A stretch of 64,000 bases of DNA from Adiantum capillus-veneris (lineage: Eukaryota > Streptophyta > Polypodiopsida > Polypodiales > Pteridaceae), in NCBI GenBank assembly GCA_014529385.2, contig CM043968.1, positions 5,471,001-5,535,000 of the forward strand. The letters are read 5' to 3'. The first letter of the stretch is position 1. Every line of letters starts with the position of its first letter. The notes below the pieces were generated by a model. That model was given only the letters and a program-made list of their open reading frames with translations, was not told the origin of the DNA and did not search any database. The translations under genes and the position numbers were made by a program. Positions 1 to 9,177 of this stretch are shown one piece after another.

Positions 1-2527
1 TTGCATAGGTGTGTCCACCGGATCTGCCACATTTTCTAAATCAATGCCTTCATTGGCCGCTGGCCCTCTGCCCTCTTGCTCTCTGGCTTGCTGTCCTCTC
101 AGATCCTCAATCTGCTTTAGGAGTTTCTGTTTTTCTGTTTCAGCTTCTTCGCCCATATTCATGAGGAGGTCGTTCAACTCGGCGTTTATCTTCTCCGCCT
201 CCTCGAGCTTTCTTTTGATAGTTTCTAACTCCTCTTGCATGGCTTTTTGTTCTTCTTCCATTCGTGTTTGCATGACAATAGACTCTTCTGCCATCATTAA
301 TCTTTGCTTTTTCTCTAGAGTCGGCTCCTTCTGAAGTTCTTGCATCTGTTCTTCATAAAGTTGACTTTCCATAGTGATGTGAGTCGAGCTTGTAGCTCCG
401 ACTCTGGCCGGGGATGCCCGCAGTCTCTCCATGGTTTGATCTTTCACTTTGAGCTGGTCCTTGAGCTCAAGGACCTCATCCTGGCTGGCTTCTTGATCTA
501 TCTCCGCCTTTTCTTTGGCGTTTCACATGGCTTCAACTTCTTTAGATTCCTCAGCCAGCTGTAGGGTTAGGTTATCCCTTTCCCTCTCGGAATCTATCAG
601 TGATTTGTTGAGCTGCTGACATTCCTCTTCAACTCCTTGCATTCTTTGGGCTGGTGCCTGATTTTCCTTGTCCATTTCCTGGCATCTTTTCAATGCCCTT
701 GCTAGGCTGTCCTGTAGCTCCGCTTCTCTCTTTCTGCCTTTTACTTTGTCCTTGTAGAGAGTCTACTTCCAGCTTTATCTTTACTTCTGTGGCCTTGAGA
801 GCTACCATCTCACTTTCTGAGGCCATGGACTACGCTCTTAACCCGGTTAACTTTGTCATCACCACATCCCAGTCGTTGGAGGGCGGGTGCAGATCCACTA
901 TACCTGTGGCCATTTCTTTTAGTTCTACTAGCCTGATGCTTTGCATTTGTTCCTTAGGCCATGTCCTTGCCAAGTCAAATGCGACTGTGGCAGCCTCTTC
1001 TTTTGTGTATCCTGCTGCTAGCAGGTCCAAAAATGTGTGATATGAATCATTTGGCTCTTGTTGCCCACTTCGAGGCTTAGCCTCTTCCTTTGGTTCCATC
1101 TCCTGGCTTTGCTCTTGCTTGGCCTCTTCTCGTTCTTTTGGTTTGTCTTCAACCTCTTTATCTTCTTGTGGAGGGCTGCTAGGAGGTGGTGAGGGCGGTG
1201 GTGAGGGCTGTGGGATGGCCGGTAGAGATGTACGCTTTTTCTTTAGATCTCGGTCTACCTTTGTTTTTCTTTCTCTCTCTTGGCTCTCTTGCTCGTCTAG
1301 CAGTTTTTGTCGTACCTGCTCCACTTCCTCTTCTGTAAAAGGTACATGCGGGATATTTTCTGATGCGGCATCGAGAATCTCAAATTTTTAAATGTAATCT
1401 TTGAATCTATCCCTGTGCACCCTTCGGGATGATCCGGTCATTACTTCTTGAGACAGCTTCCAGAGTTCACTCAAATCGCCTTTAAGGGCTCTTTCTGCTC
1501 TGAAGCTCTCCATCAACCGCTCTAGTCTTGCCGCTTTTTGTGACTTTGTCTCTTTTGCTGGCACTTGGGAAAATTCTTTCTTTCCTTTCTTTTGTTTTGG
1601 TTGCTCTTCTTGAACAGGCTCTAGTTGTCTTTTCAGTCTTGTGGCAACCCTTGGTGCTCTTTGTGGCTCGTCTTCTTTGTCTTCTTTTAGCCTCAGCCAG
1701 TCGTTCTGTGACGGGGGGTCAGGCCATCTTCCTTTTGCATGCAATGCCCCATAAATCACCTTATTGCTTAGTTCTCCTGGCACAATATACGTTGGCTTCT
1801 TGTTACCCATCTTCACTAGGTTGTCATGTATATATGCTGCATAATTGATTATCTTTGGGGTGCTCTTCATCATTGCCCAAGTGAATGTCGTGGCAATTGC
1901 ACCTGGCGGAATTTTGTACTTTTGTGGCCGCTTCATGCACATATGGAAGTATTGGTTGTACAACTGACTCATGATTGCCACTCTTGGGTTGGAAATATCT
2001 TCAAAAGTGTAGTTTCCTTTCTTCTCATTGTACACCTTGACATCATCCCTTCTTTTAGTTACACTATCCCCCTTGTTGGAGAGGTCTAGTGCATCTGCTA
2101 CAACCTGCTCGGTGATGACTATTTCTGTTTCTGGTCTGCCTTGCAGATCGGTTACTCTGGCCACTCCATCTTCCTTTATTGTTGTCACAAACTCCTAGAC
2201 TCTCTTTATGTCAACTCCTGCCGGCACTGCTTCAAAATAGTTGTGGAGATCAATCTTCTCCAAGTACCCGGCCATCTTGCTTCTTACGAACTCATTGAGT
2301 TCTCGCGGTAGCATTGGTAGCTCGATGACGTTCCCTTCAGTATCTTTGAACACTCCTTGGTAGATCTTTAGGTCGTTCGACTCTAGAAGATCTTCTTGGA
2401 TCCATGTGTTGGTGGGATTTAATGTTCCTTCTGGTATGACGAAGGGCTCCACTTCTTCTAGGTAATCCTTAATGGTCATTCTTTTCTTCTTTGCCGGTGA
2501 CATCGCGGCTGGCATAGATCCTCTCAT
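1..2527 (-). pseudogene. Additional ORF (aORF) of element A, globular N-terminus plus long coiled coil
   Basis: Starts at the ATG at 2527-2525 and runs off the left edge, so at least 840 codons. The N-terminal ~270 residues look globular and have no family I recognise; landmarks are a basic KKKR patch near residue 13 and a segment rich in aromatic residues (LYNQYFHMC, then TFTWAMM). A P/S/E/K-rich linker near 1150-1260 follows, then a heptad-rich coiled coil (about 1-780). Lesions: TAG at 2194-2192, TAA near 1387, TAG near 829 and a frameshift near 770; between them one frame stays readable. Element D has the same ORF at its 3' side, interrupted by a probable intron. No signal peptide or membrane segment is seen, so an envelope role is unlikely; a structural or nucleic-acid-binding role is only inference. 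Confidence 0.7.
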
Positions 2528-3477
2528 GTCTGAAGCCCGTCGAGTAGTCGTACGCGTCGTAGAAGCTGTTGGAAGATCCGTTCGCTCTAGGTGGCAAAAG
2601 CTCTCTCCACAAGGTTAATAGTGAAAATGAGGTAAAAATGAGGTAAAAATTTCTTATAATGGAGGTCCTCGAACCACTTTTCATGAAATTTGACATGTGC
2701 TCCCAACCTCTTTCGAGATGCGGTTTAGGCTCAAAAATTTCTTGATTTGGACTCCATTTGCTCTGTTTACCAGAAATTTGGCATTTCGGTCAAAACCTGG
2801 CCAAAACACGTTTTCCACTCCAGTCTCATAATTGCACCCCCACTATACCATAGGTTGTCCTATAGTCACTGATCATCCCCATATTTTTTTTTTCATTACG
2901 ACCGTTTTTCACCTGCTTTTTGTATTTTTGAAGTTTTTTTGCTAAAAATTAGCAAAATTAAAAGGAAAATAGAAAATCACCCAGAAAATCCCCAAAAATC
3001 ATAATAAATCACAAACATCTCTGCAAAACATTATATACACTCACATGCAATTTTTATGGTTGGATTTCTCCGTTTTACCAATATTTTGCCAGAAAATTAT
3101 CTATTTCTACTTATGTATACACACCTAGGGGCTTGATTTGGCGTTTGGTCCCATATACCTATAGATACATGCTGTATAAGGGCATATACACTTGGGTTAG
3201 TCCAGAAAATTTTACAATCAAACAACAACCCTTAAAATAGTCGAAAATCATGCCCTTTTTTTGCTCTTTCTGCTATTGGTTCCGCATTTGAGAATGCCTC
3301 CCCCCCTCCTAACCGGAGTCCTCCCGGACGACAAGGTATCGCCTCAGAGTATGTGCCGTGCATAGGTTGAAAATTTTGTGCTAATGCTTGGCCGATTAAT
3401 GTGACTCTAATTTATGCATACTCGGTCAATGCATGGAAAAATTAATGCTGTGCAAGAGAAGGAAATAAGCAAGATGC
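2528..3477 (-). other. Non-coding spacer between pol tail and aORF of A
   Basis: AT-rich, without a plausible ORF. It aligns by eye with 60480-61260 of element D over most of its length (shared blocks include the purine tract, a block around TATATGCCCTTAT and the stretch just before the aORF start). Conservation between two decayed copies suggests it is an original part of the element that may carry cis signals for the aORF. No promoter or terminator could be fixed. Confidence 0.6.
3297..3310 (-). other. Internal polypurine tract of element A
   Basis: Minus strand reads AGGAGGGGGGGAGG. The matching place in element D (60485-60498) reads AGGAGGGGGAGAGG in the same context between pol and aORF. 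It is not followed by an LTR start, so it is not the main 3' PPT; it could act as a second plus-strand primer. That role is inferred from composition and conservation. Confidence 0.5.
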
Positions 3478-4162
3478 TTATTGGCATTCGCCGTCAAGGT
3501 TTCCTATTTTCCTTGCAAGTAACAGTTGTAACTCTACTGCTCTCTGTTTAATTGTCTTTTTTGCAAAAGGCAATCGCTTTGCCGCTACTATTGATATAAC
3601 CGTAGTTGTTTCTATGGAGAGGATTGGCTTGGCCGGAATGGTCGTGGACTGTATTTCTTTTGCTGTCCATTGGTAGCTTGTTTTTGCCAGTTTTTGTAGG
3701 TGTTTTGCTACTTCCTTGGTTGCCACTGTTTTGTAGGTGTTTTGCTACTTCCTTGGTTGCCATTGTTTTGTTGCGGATTGGCATCCACATAAGTCGGTTG
3801 TCCTTTTTCAAATGCAGCTGTCTGCTTTTCGTTGTTGCTTGTACTGAAGGGAGTTCCTCTTGCTTTTATTTTGGTATGCAAATGCGAGTAACCTTTGGGT
3901 TATTGCTGAGCATTTTCTTTGGGATCCATATCTGTTTTATGCCCTTGTTTTTTGGTTGAACTATCGTCTTCGGTTGAATTCTTTTGTTGCATTGTTGTTT
4001 GTCGGCCATGGCATTTCTATCCTTCCGCATCCATACTTGTTTCCCTTGTTTTGGTAATCTAGATCTTTGCATTGAGGTCGGTGACTTCGTATGTATGTAG
4101 TTAGCATGGTTGGCTTTTACCTGTCTGTTGGCCTTGGGTATCATGTTGTTCTTTGGTGGCAT
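3478..4162 (-). pseudogene. Basic tail of A pol with W-P-K motifs
   Basis: After the second protease-like domain the minus strand reads a Lys/Gln/Asn-rich, low-complexity protein with short repeated motifs: KQVWMRKDR, KQIWIPKK and a degenerate LMWMPIRNK. Element D has at least four related motifs in the same place (QVWVPKK, QIWIPKQ, QIWVPKK, QIWVLKQ). The segment is strongly basic and probably unfolded, which would suit nucleic-acid binding; this is inference. A frame change near 3730 splits it, and a roughly 40-bp direct repeat (about 3690-3770, encoding ATKEVAKHLQ twice) lies at the break. I know no named domain for it. Confidence 0.55.
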
Positions 4163-4182
4163 TCTTGCTTTTTGTTTTTTTG

Positions 4183-4608
4183 TCAGTGATGCAGCTGATT
4201 ATTCCGGTATTGCTGAGCAAAGGCTATCACCTGTTGTTCTTGTGCATGCTGAATTTTGACTGCATTCACATTCCAATCTATCTGCACATTGTACTCTTTT
4301 TGCCAAGGTTGTCCCAACATCATTGGGTGTTGTGTGCTTTCATCCTCCACCACATAGAATTTGTGTGGGTAAATATATTGATGTACTTGTACATGCAATA
4401 TAGTCCATCCCAATGTTTTCAACGAGTGTGATGTACTACTTTCTAGCACTTGAGGAGTAGAATGAAGTTGACCCGTGGTTTTGAGATGTTGGTATAATCC
4501 GTAAGAGATCAAATTTGCTTGAGCTCCAGAATCAAGCAATGCCGTCGATTCAACTTGATTGCTACCCACTTTGACTGCAATTATTGGCTCCACTGTGTCT
4601 TCATCCAA
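4183..4608 (-). CDS. Second retropepsin-like domain, downstream of integrase (element A)
   Basis: The 141 residues read as an aspartic protease of retroviral type: a short beta-rich lead-in (VKVGSNQVESTALLDSGAQ) with the active-site triad D26-S27-G28, the following ANLIS, and near the C-terminus MMLGQPWQKEYNVQIDW (residues 96-111), equivalent to the hydrophobic-hydrophobic-Gly strand and LGMPWL motif of gypsy retropepsins. The element already has a normal protease before RT (DSGAG near 9190), and the two differ clearly in sequence. The domain follows integrase after a short broken linker and precedes the basic tail. A degraded copy occupies the same place in element D (about 59624-59800). It could be active or a substrate-binding relic; D26 and the flanking motifs are intact here. 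Confidence 0.75.
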   Translation of the reverse strand: MDEDTVEPIIAVKVGSNQVESTALLDSGAQANLISYGLYQHLKTTGQLHSTPQVLESSTSHSLKTLGWTILHVQVHQYIYPHKFYVVEDESTQHPMMLGQPWQKEYNVQIDWNVNAVKIQHAQEQQVIAFAQQYRNNQLHH

Positions 4609-5091
4609 CTTCGTTAGTCGAATGGCATTGATTCACAATGGTGCTCCACTTTGTTGTTGTTGTCGCAGATGTCTTCTTTTTGCAATGTGTTATTGTGCTT
4701 CTGCTTGAGCTTCCTCTCGTACTCTCTGTTTTTCCTTCATTCGTTGTTTTCCTTGAATTTGTTGGAGCATATCCTGTGTAAGTGGTAGATGATATTTCTT
4801 CAGTCGACATCCACTAATCCAGTTCGGCGTTTCTTCACCTGCTAATGTAGCAAGTTTGACAACTCCGCTTTGTGATAGATCACTAATCACAAATGGTCCC
4901 ATCCCTTACTTTTTAAGTTTCTTGGCATGTTGCTTCAAATTATAAACAAGTACATAATCACCTGTTTTGAACTCCTTGGTGCGCACATGCTTGTCAAAAA
5001 ACTCTTTTTGTCTTCTCTTTTTAGCATAGATTGAAGCTACAGCTCTCAAGCGGAGTTCATCTATTCTTGAAGAGAGCTCATCCCTGTCCAT
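4609..5091 (-). pseudogene. Integrase C-terminal domain of A (GPF module) and linker
   Basis: Continues the integrase of the 5061-7127 frame. The first part (5091-4906) carries KRRQKEFFDKHVRTKEFKTG followed by DYVLVYN, the usual start of the integrase C-terminal SH3-like fold. The next (4902-4690) starts GPFVISDL and ends WISGCRLKKYHLP, a GPY/F module. One stop (about 4905) separates them. The remaining 4810-4610 is Gln/Lys-rich linker. No chromodomain follows, consistent with the OTA branch. Confidence 0.75.
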
Positions 5092-7127
5092 TCAAAGAGT
5101 TTTACTACTCGTAGAGTTGGAATTAAAAACTCTATGGGTAGTATAGCATTTAGGCCAAACACCATGTTGTACGGTGTTGTTCCTATCGATGTTTTGTAAG
5201 CTATCCTATATGCCCATAGTGTTGAGTGTAGTTGCTGATCCCAATCTATTCTTGACTCTGACACTATTTTAGTGAGAACCGTGCATAGTGTTTTATTTGT
5301 GGCCTCAGCTTGTCCATTTGCCTGTGGATGGTATGGAGCAAATTTCCTATGTATGACCATGAATTCCTCTAGCAGATATTCAATGACTTCATTAAGAAGA
5401 TGTGTCCCACGATCACTGAAAATTTCTATTGGTAAACCGTATCGTACAAAAACATTCTCATACAAAAATTGTGCAGTGGTCCGTGCATCTGATTTTTGGG
5501 TTGCCTTGGCTTCCGCCCATTTTGTGAGATAGTTCGTAGCCACAATGATATATTGGGTATGGGTGCGATATGCAGGGGGTGAGATAGGTCCCACACAATC
5601 AATGTCCCATTTTGCAAATGCTCTTGCTCCCATCATTGGCCGTAGTGGCATCTCATCTCTTTTTATCGGCACCTTGGTGCGCTGACATGCGTCACAACGC
5701 TTTACAAACTCTTCAGCATCCATGTGCAATGTAGGCCACCATATACCTGTGGTTAAGACAATTTTTTCCGTCTTATCGCCCGAAAAATGGCCTCCACTTA
5801 TTTCACTATGTGCATGTTCTAGAATCAACAGGTATTCACTTTCACTTGCGCAGATTCTAAGTTGATTGTCCTTTCCGCGCTTATAGAGTTGGTTCCCAAT
5901 CAACTGAAAGTCACGAGCTTCCAGCTCTATAGCCTTTTTTCGTGCTCTTGTGATGTTTTCAAGAAACGTCCTAGTGGTTAAGAAATCAATGATATATTGA
6001 CTCCATGCAGGTTCAATGTTTACCTGAAACAATGTCGCATGATCCACTGGTCGTTTGGCACTACATATAGTACAATCGGTAACATAAGAATGTGTGTCCG
6101 CATACATAGTTGGCCAATAAACCCCTAACTGTTTCAGTCTCTGGTGTGTTTTCACTGTTGAACAATGAAATGCACAATCATGGACATGTGCTTCTTCAAG
6201 GTAGCACTCGAATTCATCCGGATTTATACATAATCGTAGGATTTGGTCCGATCCTATTTGATACAGCCGTCTTGCTATCAACTGGAAGTTTTTTGTTTGT
6301 TGAATTGTTTGTTGTTTGGATCTGTATTCCGTATTATCAAACCTACTTCCAAAGGAAAGAACGCTAAGAATTTCCTGTGACCATTTGGGTATCATTTCAA
6401 CATTGAAAAGATAAGCATCTGGTATGTCATCATCTACTCCTTCAGGAGCTTCCCCGTTGTGTATCCTTGAAAGATGATCCACTCGTAGATGGGTTTTACC
6501 CTTTTTGACTACCATTGTGAAGTCAAATTCTAGCAATATAATAAACCATTGTACAATTCTCCCTATATTGCATGGTTTATTCACCAGATACAAAAGAGCT
6601 TGATGATCTGTAAAAAACACAAATTTGTTTGCGAGCAAATAATGCCGGAATTTCTTTACAGCATAAATCATTCCTAACCCTTCTCGTTCGGTGGTTGTGT
6701 AGTTCTTTTCCGCATTGTTTAACTGTCGGCTTGCATAACAAACTGGAAAATCCATTGTTCCGTCTCTAGGTTGAGCCAGAATACTCCCGATTGCATATGC
6801 AGAAGCATCAATGTGAACATGAAATATCTTTTCCCAATCTAGTGCTTTAAGCACATGTGCTGATAAAAGGTTTTCCTTCAGCTTTTGGAATGAAGTTTCA
6901 CACTCCTCGGTCCAATCGAAATTGACTAGCAAACGATACAGAGGTTGTGAGATAACCGCATACATGTATATGAATCTTTGATAATATCCGCAGTGTCCCA
7001 TGAAGGATTGTAGTTGTTTCACATTAGTGGGCCTGGGTAGGTCTACTATGACTTTGACTTTGTCTAGGTCAGTGGTTATGCCATTTCTTGAGACAATGTG
7101 TCCTAAGATTTGGCCTTGCTTGACCAT
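5061..7127 (-). CDS. pol: Pol of element A: RT thumb, RNase H, duplicated integrase zinc module, integrase core
   Basis: A 688-residue open frame. Residues 1-90 are the end of RT and the connection (FMGHCGYYQRFIYMY). RNase H: D107 in HIDASAYAIG, E148, D174 in FFTDHQALLYL, D217. There is one RNase H only, with no archaeal-type second copy as in many Tat elements. Two H2C2 zinc modules then follow in tandem: H314, H321, C352, C355 and H440, H447, C478, C481, offset by exactly 126 residues. The integrase core has D510 (WDIDCVGP), D572 (FSDRGTH) and E608 (GQAEATN), a DD35E spacing with all three acids present. The last ~28 residues run out of frame into the C-terminal domain. This is the best preserved part of the element and could still encode folded RNase H and integrase. 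Confidence 0.9.
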   Translation of the reverse strand: MVKQGQILGHIVSRNGITTDLDKVKVIVDLPRPTNVKQLQSFMGHCGYYQRFIYMYAVISQPLYRLLVNFDWTEECETSFQKLKENLLSAHVLKALDWEKIFHVHIDASAYAIGSILAQPRDGTMDFPVCYASRQLNNAEKNYTTTEREGLGMIYAVKKFRHYLLANKFVFFTDHQALLYLVNKPCNIGRIVQWFIILLEFDFTMVVKKGKTHLRVDHLSRIHNGEAPEGVDDDIPDAYLFNVEMIPKWSQEILSVLSFGSRFDNTEYRSKQQTIQQTKNFQLIARRLYQIGSDQILRLCINPDEFECYLEEAHVHDCAFHCSTVKTHQRLKQLGVYWPTMYADTHSYVTDCTICSAKRPVDHATLFQVNIEPAWSQYIIDFLTTRTFLENITRARKKAIELEARDFQLIGNQLYKRGKDNQLRICASESEYLLILEHAHSEISGGHFSGDKTEKIVLTTGIWWPTLHMDAEEFVKRCDACQRTKVPIKRDEMPLRPMMGARAFAKWDIDCVGPISPPAYRTHTQYIIVATNYLTKWAEAKATQKSDARTTAQFLYENVFVRYGLPIEIFSDRGTHLLNEVIEYLLEEFMVIHRKFAPYHPQANGQAEATNKTLCTVLTKIVSESRIDWDQQLHSTLWAYRIAYKTSIGTTPYNMVFGLNAILPIEFLIPTLRVVKLFEWTGMSSLQE

Positions 7128-7547
7128 AAGTATACACTTTTTCGGGTTAAGGCAGATTCAATATGTCCTGCATTTTTCAAAGACCTTTTGCAAATGGTCA
7201 ATATGTTCCTCTCGTAGAAGAGAGTGTACACAAAGATCATCCATGTAAATTTATAAGAATATTCTTAGGTATTCTTTGAATGCGTGCGTCATTAACCTTT
7301 GGAAGGTGGCTGGGGCATTAGTTAAGCCAAACGGCATAACTCGATACGCATAAATTCCCCATTCTGTGGCAAACGCTGTTTTGTGTTGATCCTCTCTTGC
7401 TATTGCCAATTGGTTATATCCTAAAAACCCGTCCAAAAAGGAATAAGCCTGTTTTTCAGCCACTCGCTCAAGTACATGTTCTGTGATTGGCAAGGGATAA
7501 TTATCCCTTATGGTGGCTACGTTTACCTTTTTGAGGTTTGCACACAC
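7128..7547 (-). pseudogene. pol: Reverse transcriptase palm/fingers of element A (broken)
   Basis: The 7547-7251 frame carries RDNYPLPITEHVLERV, SFLDGFLGYNQLAI, KTAFATEWGIYAYRVMPFG and LTNAPATFQRLM, the fingers and palm of gypsy RT. After an in-frame TAA at 7250-7248 the catalytic box follows as YMDDLCVHS. Element D has a Glu codon where A has the TAA, so the stop is a mutation of this copy. A second break lies between 7170 and 7127. Confidence 0.85.
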
Positions 7548-8018
7548 TCACAGTTTTCCGTTCTTTTTGGGAACTACCACAATGGGTGACACCCAATCTG
7601 TATGTTCAATTTCATAGATGAATTCAGCTTCCATCAGCTTATCAATCTCCTCTTTGATTCGTTTAGCAAATGTGTCATTATATGTATAAGGACGTTGTTT
7701 GCTAGGTTTTGCATCTAATTTCAAAGGAATTGTATGTTGGCATATCAATGGATCAACTCCTTTGAGGTCTTTATAGGACCATGCAAACACATCTTTATAC
7801 TTCTTGAGAAGTTGTGGTAGCCGTTCTTCTTCTTCAGGCTCTAAATCGTTTGTTATATAGACCGGCTGAGGCTTTTCACCTAGTTCTGCGAGGTCTATCC
7901 TTTTTGCATTTTCTGGCCCATCGTAAGATTCTTGGTTGGTTCTTTCCCTGACTGGTGGCGTCATGATGATTTTTCTGTCCTGTATGGTAAATTTCCAAAA
8001 GTGTGATGGTACATACAT
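7548..8018 (-). CDS. pol: RT N-terminal region of element A
   Basis: 156 residues: a linker with the block KKYKDVFAWSYKDLKGVDP, then HTIPLKLDAKPSKQRPYTYN and a region ending SPIVVVPKKNGKL, the classical entry to gypsy RT (fingers, first motif). The stop at its end (7547) separates it from the next RT segment. The VFAWSYKD block is where element B is cut by the insertion of A. Homologous blocks stand in B (about 15770-15830) and D (about 56450-56700). Confidence 0.85.
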   Translation of the reverse strand: MYVPSHFWKFTIQDRKIIMTPPVRERTNQESYDGPENAKRIDLAELGEKPQPVYITNDLEPEEEERLPQLLKKYKDVFAWSYKDLKGVDPLICQHTIPLKLDAKPSKQRPYTYNDTFAKRIKEEIDKLMEAEFIYEIEHTDWVSPIVVVPKKNGKL

Positions 8019-9177
8019 GTTTCCTTTCTCTGACTCCCCTTTACTATCACTATCTTCTTCAGTAGTCCATATCTCACGTAAAGACCGTTTCAGTTCTTGG
8101 TATTTCTGTTTACGCTCCAGTTTGGTCCACTCTTGGTCTTTTGTTGTTTCTTTTTTTTTATTTTTGAGATTTTTGTGATTTTGTTTCTGTTTTAGCTTTT
8201 CATTCCTGTTTTATTTCTTCTCGCGTTCTTTTCCTTCTATTTTTTGAGAATCTTCCTGATATTTGATCTTTTACACAATCCTCTGCTTTTACAAGCATCA
8301 AATAGTGAGTTTTACCTTTTATCCTGGGCATCAGGTTCTCTCTTGCTTTGTTTCCTGCTCGTTTCCTCCTATAGCGTTCCTGGCGTCTAGGGTGCTGATT
8401 AGCAAAATCATAAAACTTGATATTCTCGGTTTCCCTTCCACGCTCCCTTGAGGTGTCTGAACACTCATTATATGCATCATCATTTACTTCCAGATGTTTA
8501 GAGGAGTTATAAAACTCTTCTTGTCCTGTTGGTTCTATCATCTCATCTTCTCCTGGTATAATGCTTACCATTGAGTAGGGTAGCACATCATAGCCATCCT
8601 TATCGCAAAATTTTGTTGTTGGACTATCTGTAATGGTACAAACATCCAATGTTGCTAGTATGTGTTCCCATTCTAGAGGTTCCAAGGCATCTTCAGGGAA
8701 AGGTTCCAAAATATACTCCTTGTCCTCTATCGCTCTTTCTAAGATGCATTCCTCTCTTCTTAAGATTCCACAATGTAAAGCTCCACACATCCATAGCTCT
8801 TTTTTTTGTCCTAACCATGCTGGGAGTTCCGATCCTGCTACTGGAGTTGAATCAAACTCTTCTACAGGTGTTTGCTTCACATCTTTGTAACTATGGTCTT
8901 TCAGGTGTATTTTAGTTGTTGTCTCGCCATGTCTGAGGTATATGTGGACATAACCCCAATCTTGGACCATTTTCAATTGTCGCATGAATGGTCGTCCCAA
9001 GATAATCTCATAATTGTTCTTTTTGTCAAAATCGACTATTGCAAATGTATGCTCATACTCAATTCCACACGAAGTGACAATCACTTTTTCTAAGAGTCCT
9101 AGAGGCTTCTCCATGAATCCATCTGCCAATTGCAATTTCATTCTGGTAGCTCTTAAAGCTGGTTTTCCCCATTTTTT
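8019..9177 (-). CDS. pol: Protease C-terminal half and PR-RT linker of element A
   Basis: The open frame (9141-8200, 313 residues) begins just after the TAG that splits the protease and contains the second protease signature EIILGRPFM near residue 45-53, following VKxx-like strands (GIEYEHTFAIVDFDKKNNY). The remaining ~250 residues are a charged, acidic then basic linker with no family I recognise; RRQERYRRKRAGNK and KNRRKRTREEIK are strongly basic and may be a localisation or RNA-binding segment. Element B has the same linker and is cut within it by element C. 8019-8199 continues the basic linker out of frame. Confidence 0.75.

Noticed and set aside
654-1391. Plus-strand Ser/Cys/Phe-rich ORFs over the aORF, and likewise 3606-4057 over the pol tail
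   Set aside because: They are antisense shadows of the minus-strand frames, with no family features.
1-2527. Envelope-like gene
   Set aside because: No signal peptide, membrane segment or Cys pattern; a coiled coil alone is not enough.
3290-3310. 3' PPT and start of the 3' LTR of A
   Set aside because: No sequence like the LTR of A (TGGAC...) follows, and the aORF continues downstream as in D.
5061-6800. Second (archaeal-type) RNase H as in many Tat elements
   Set aside because: Only one RNase H is readable between RT and integrase; the extra segment is the duplicated zinc module.
7248-7250. Programmed stop or frameshift in RT of A
   Set aside because: D has a Glu codon here; the stop is an ordinary mutation.
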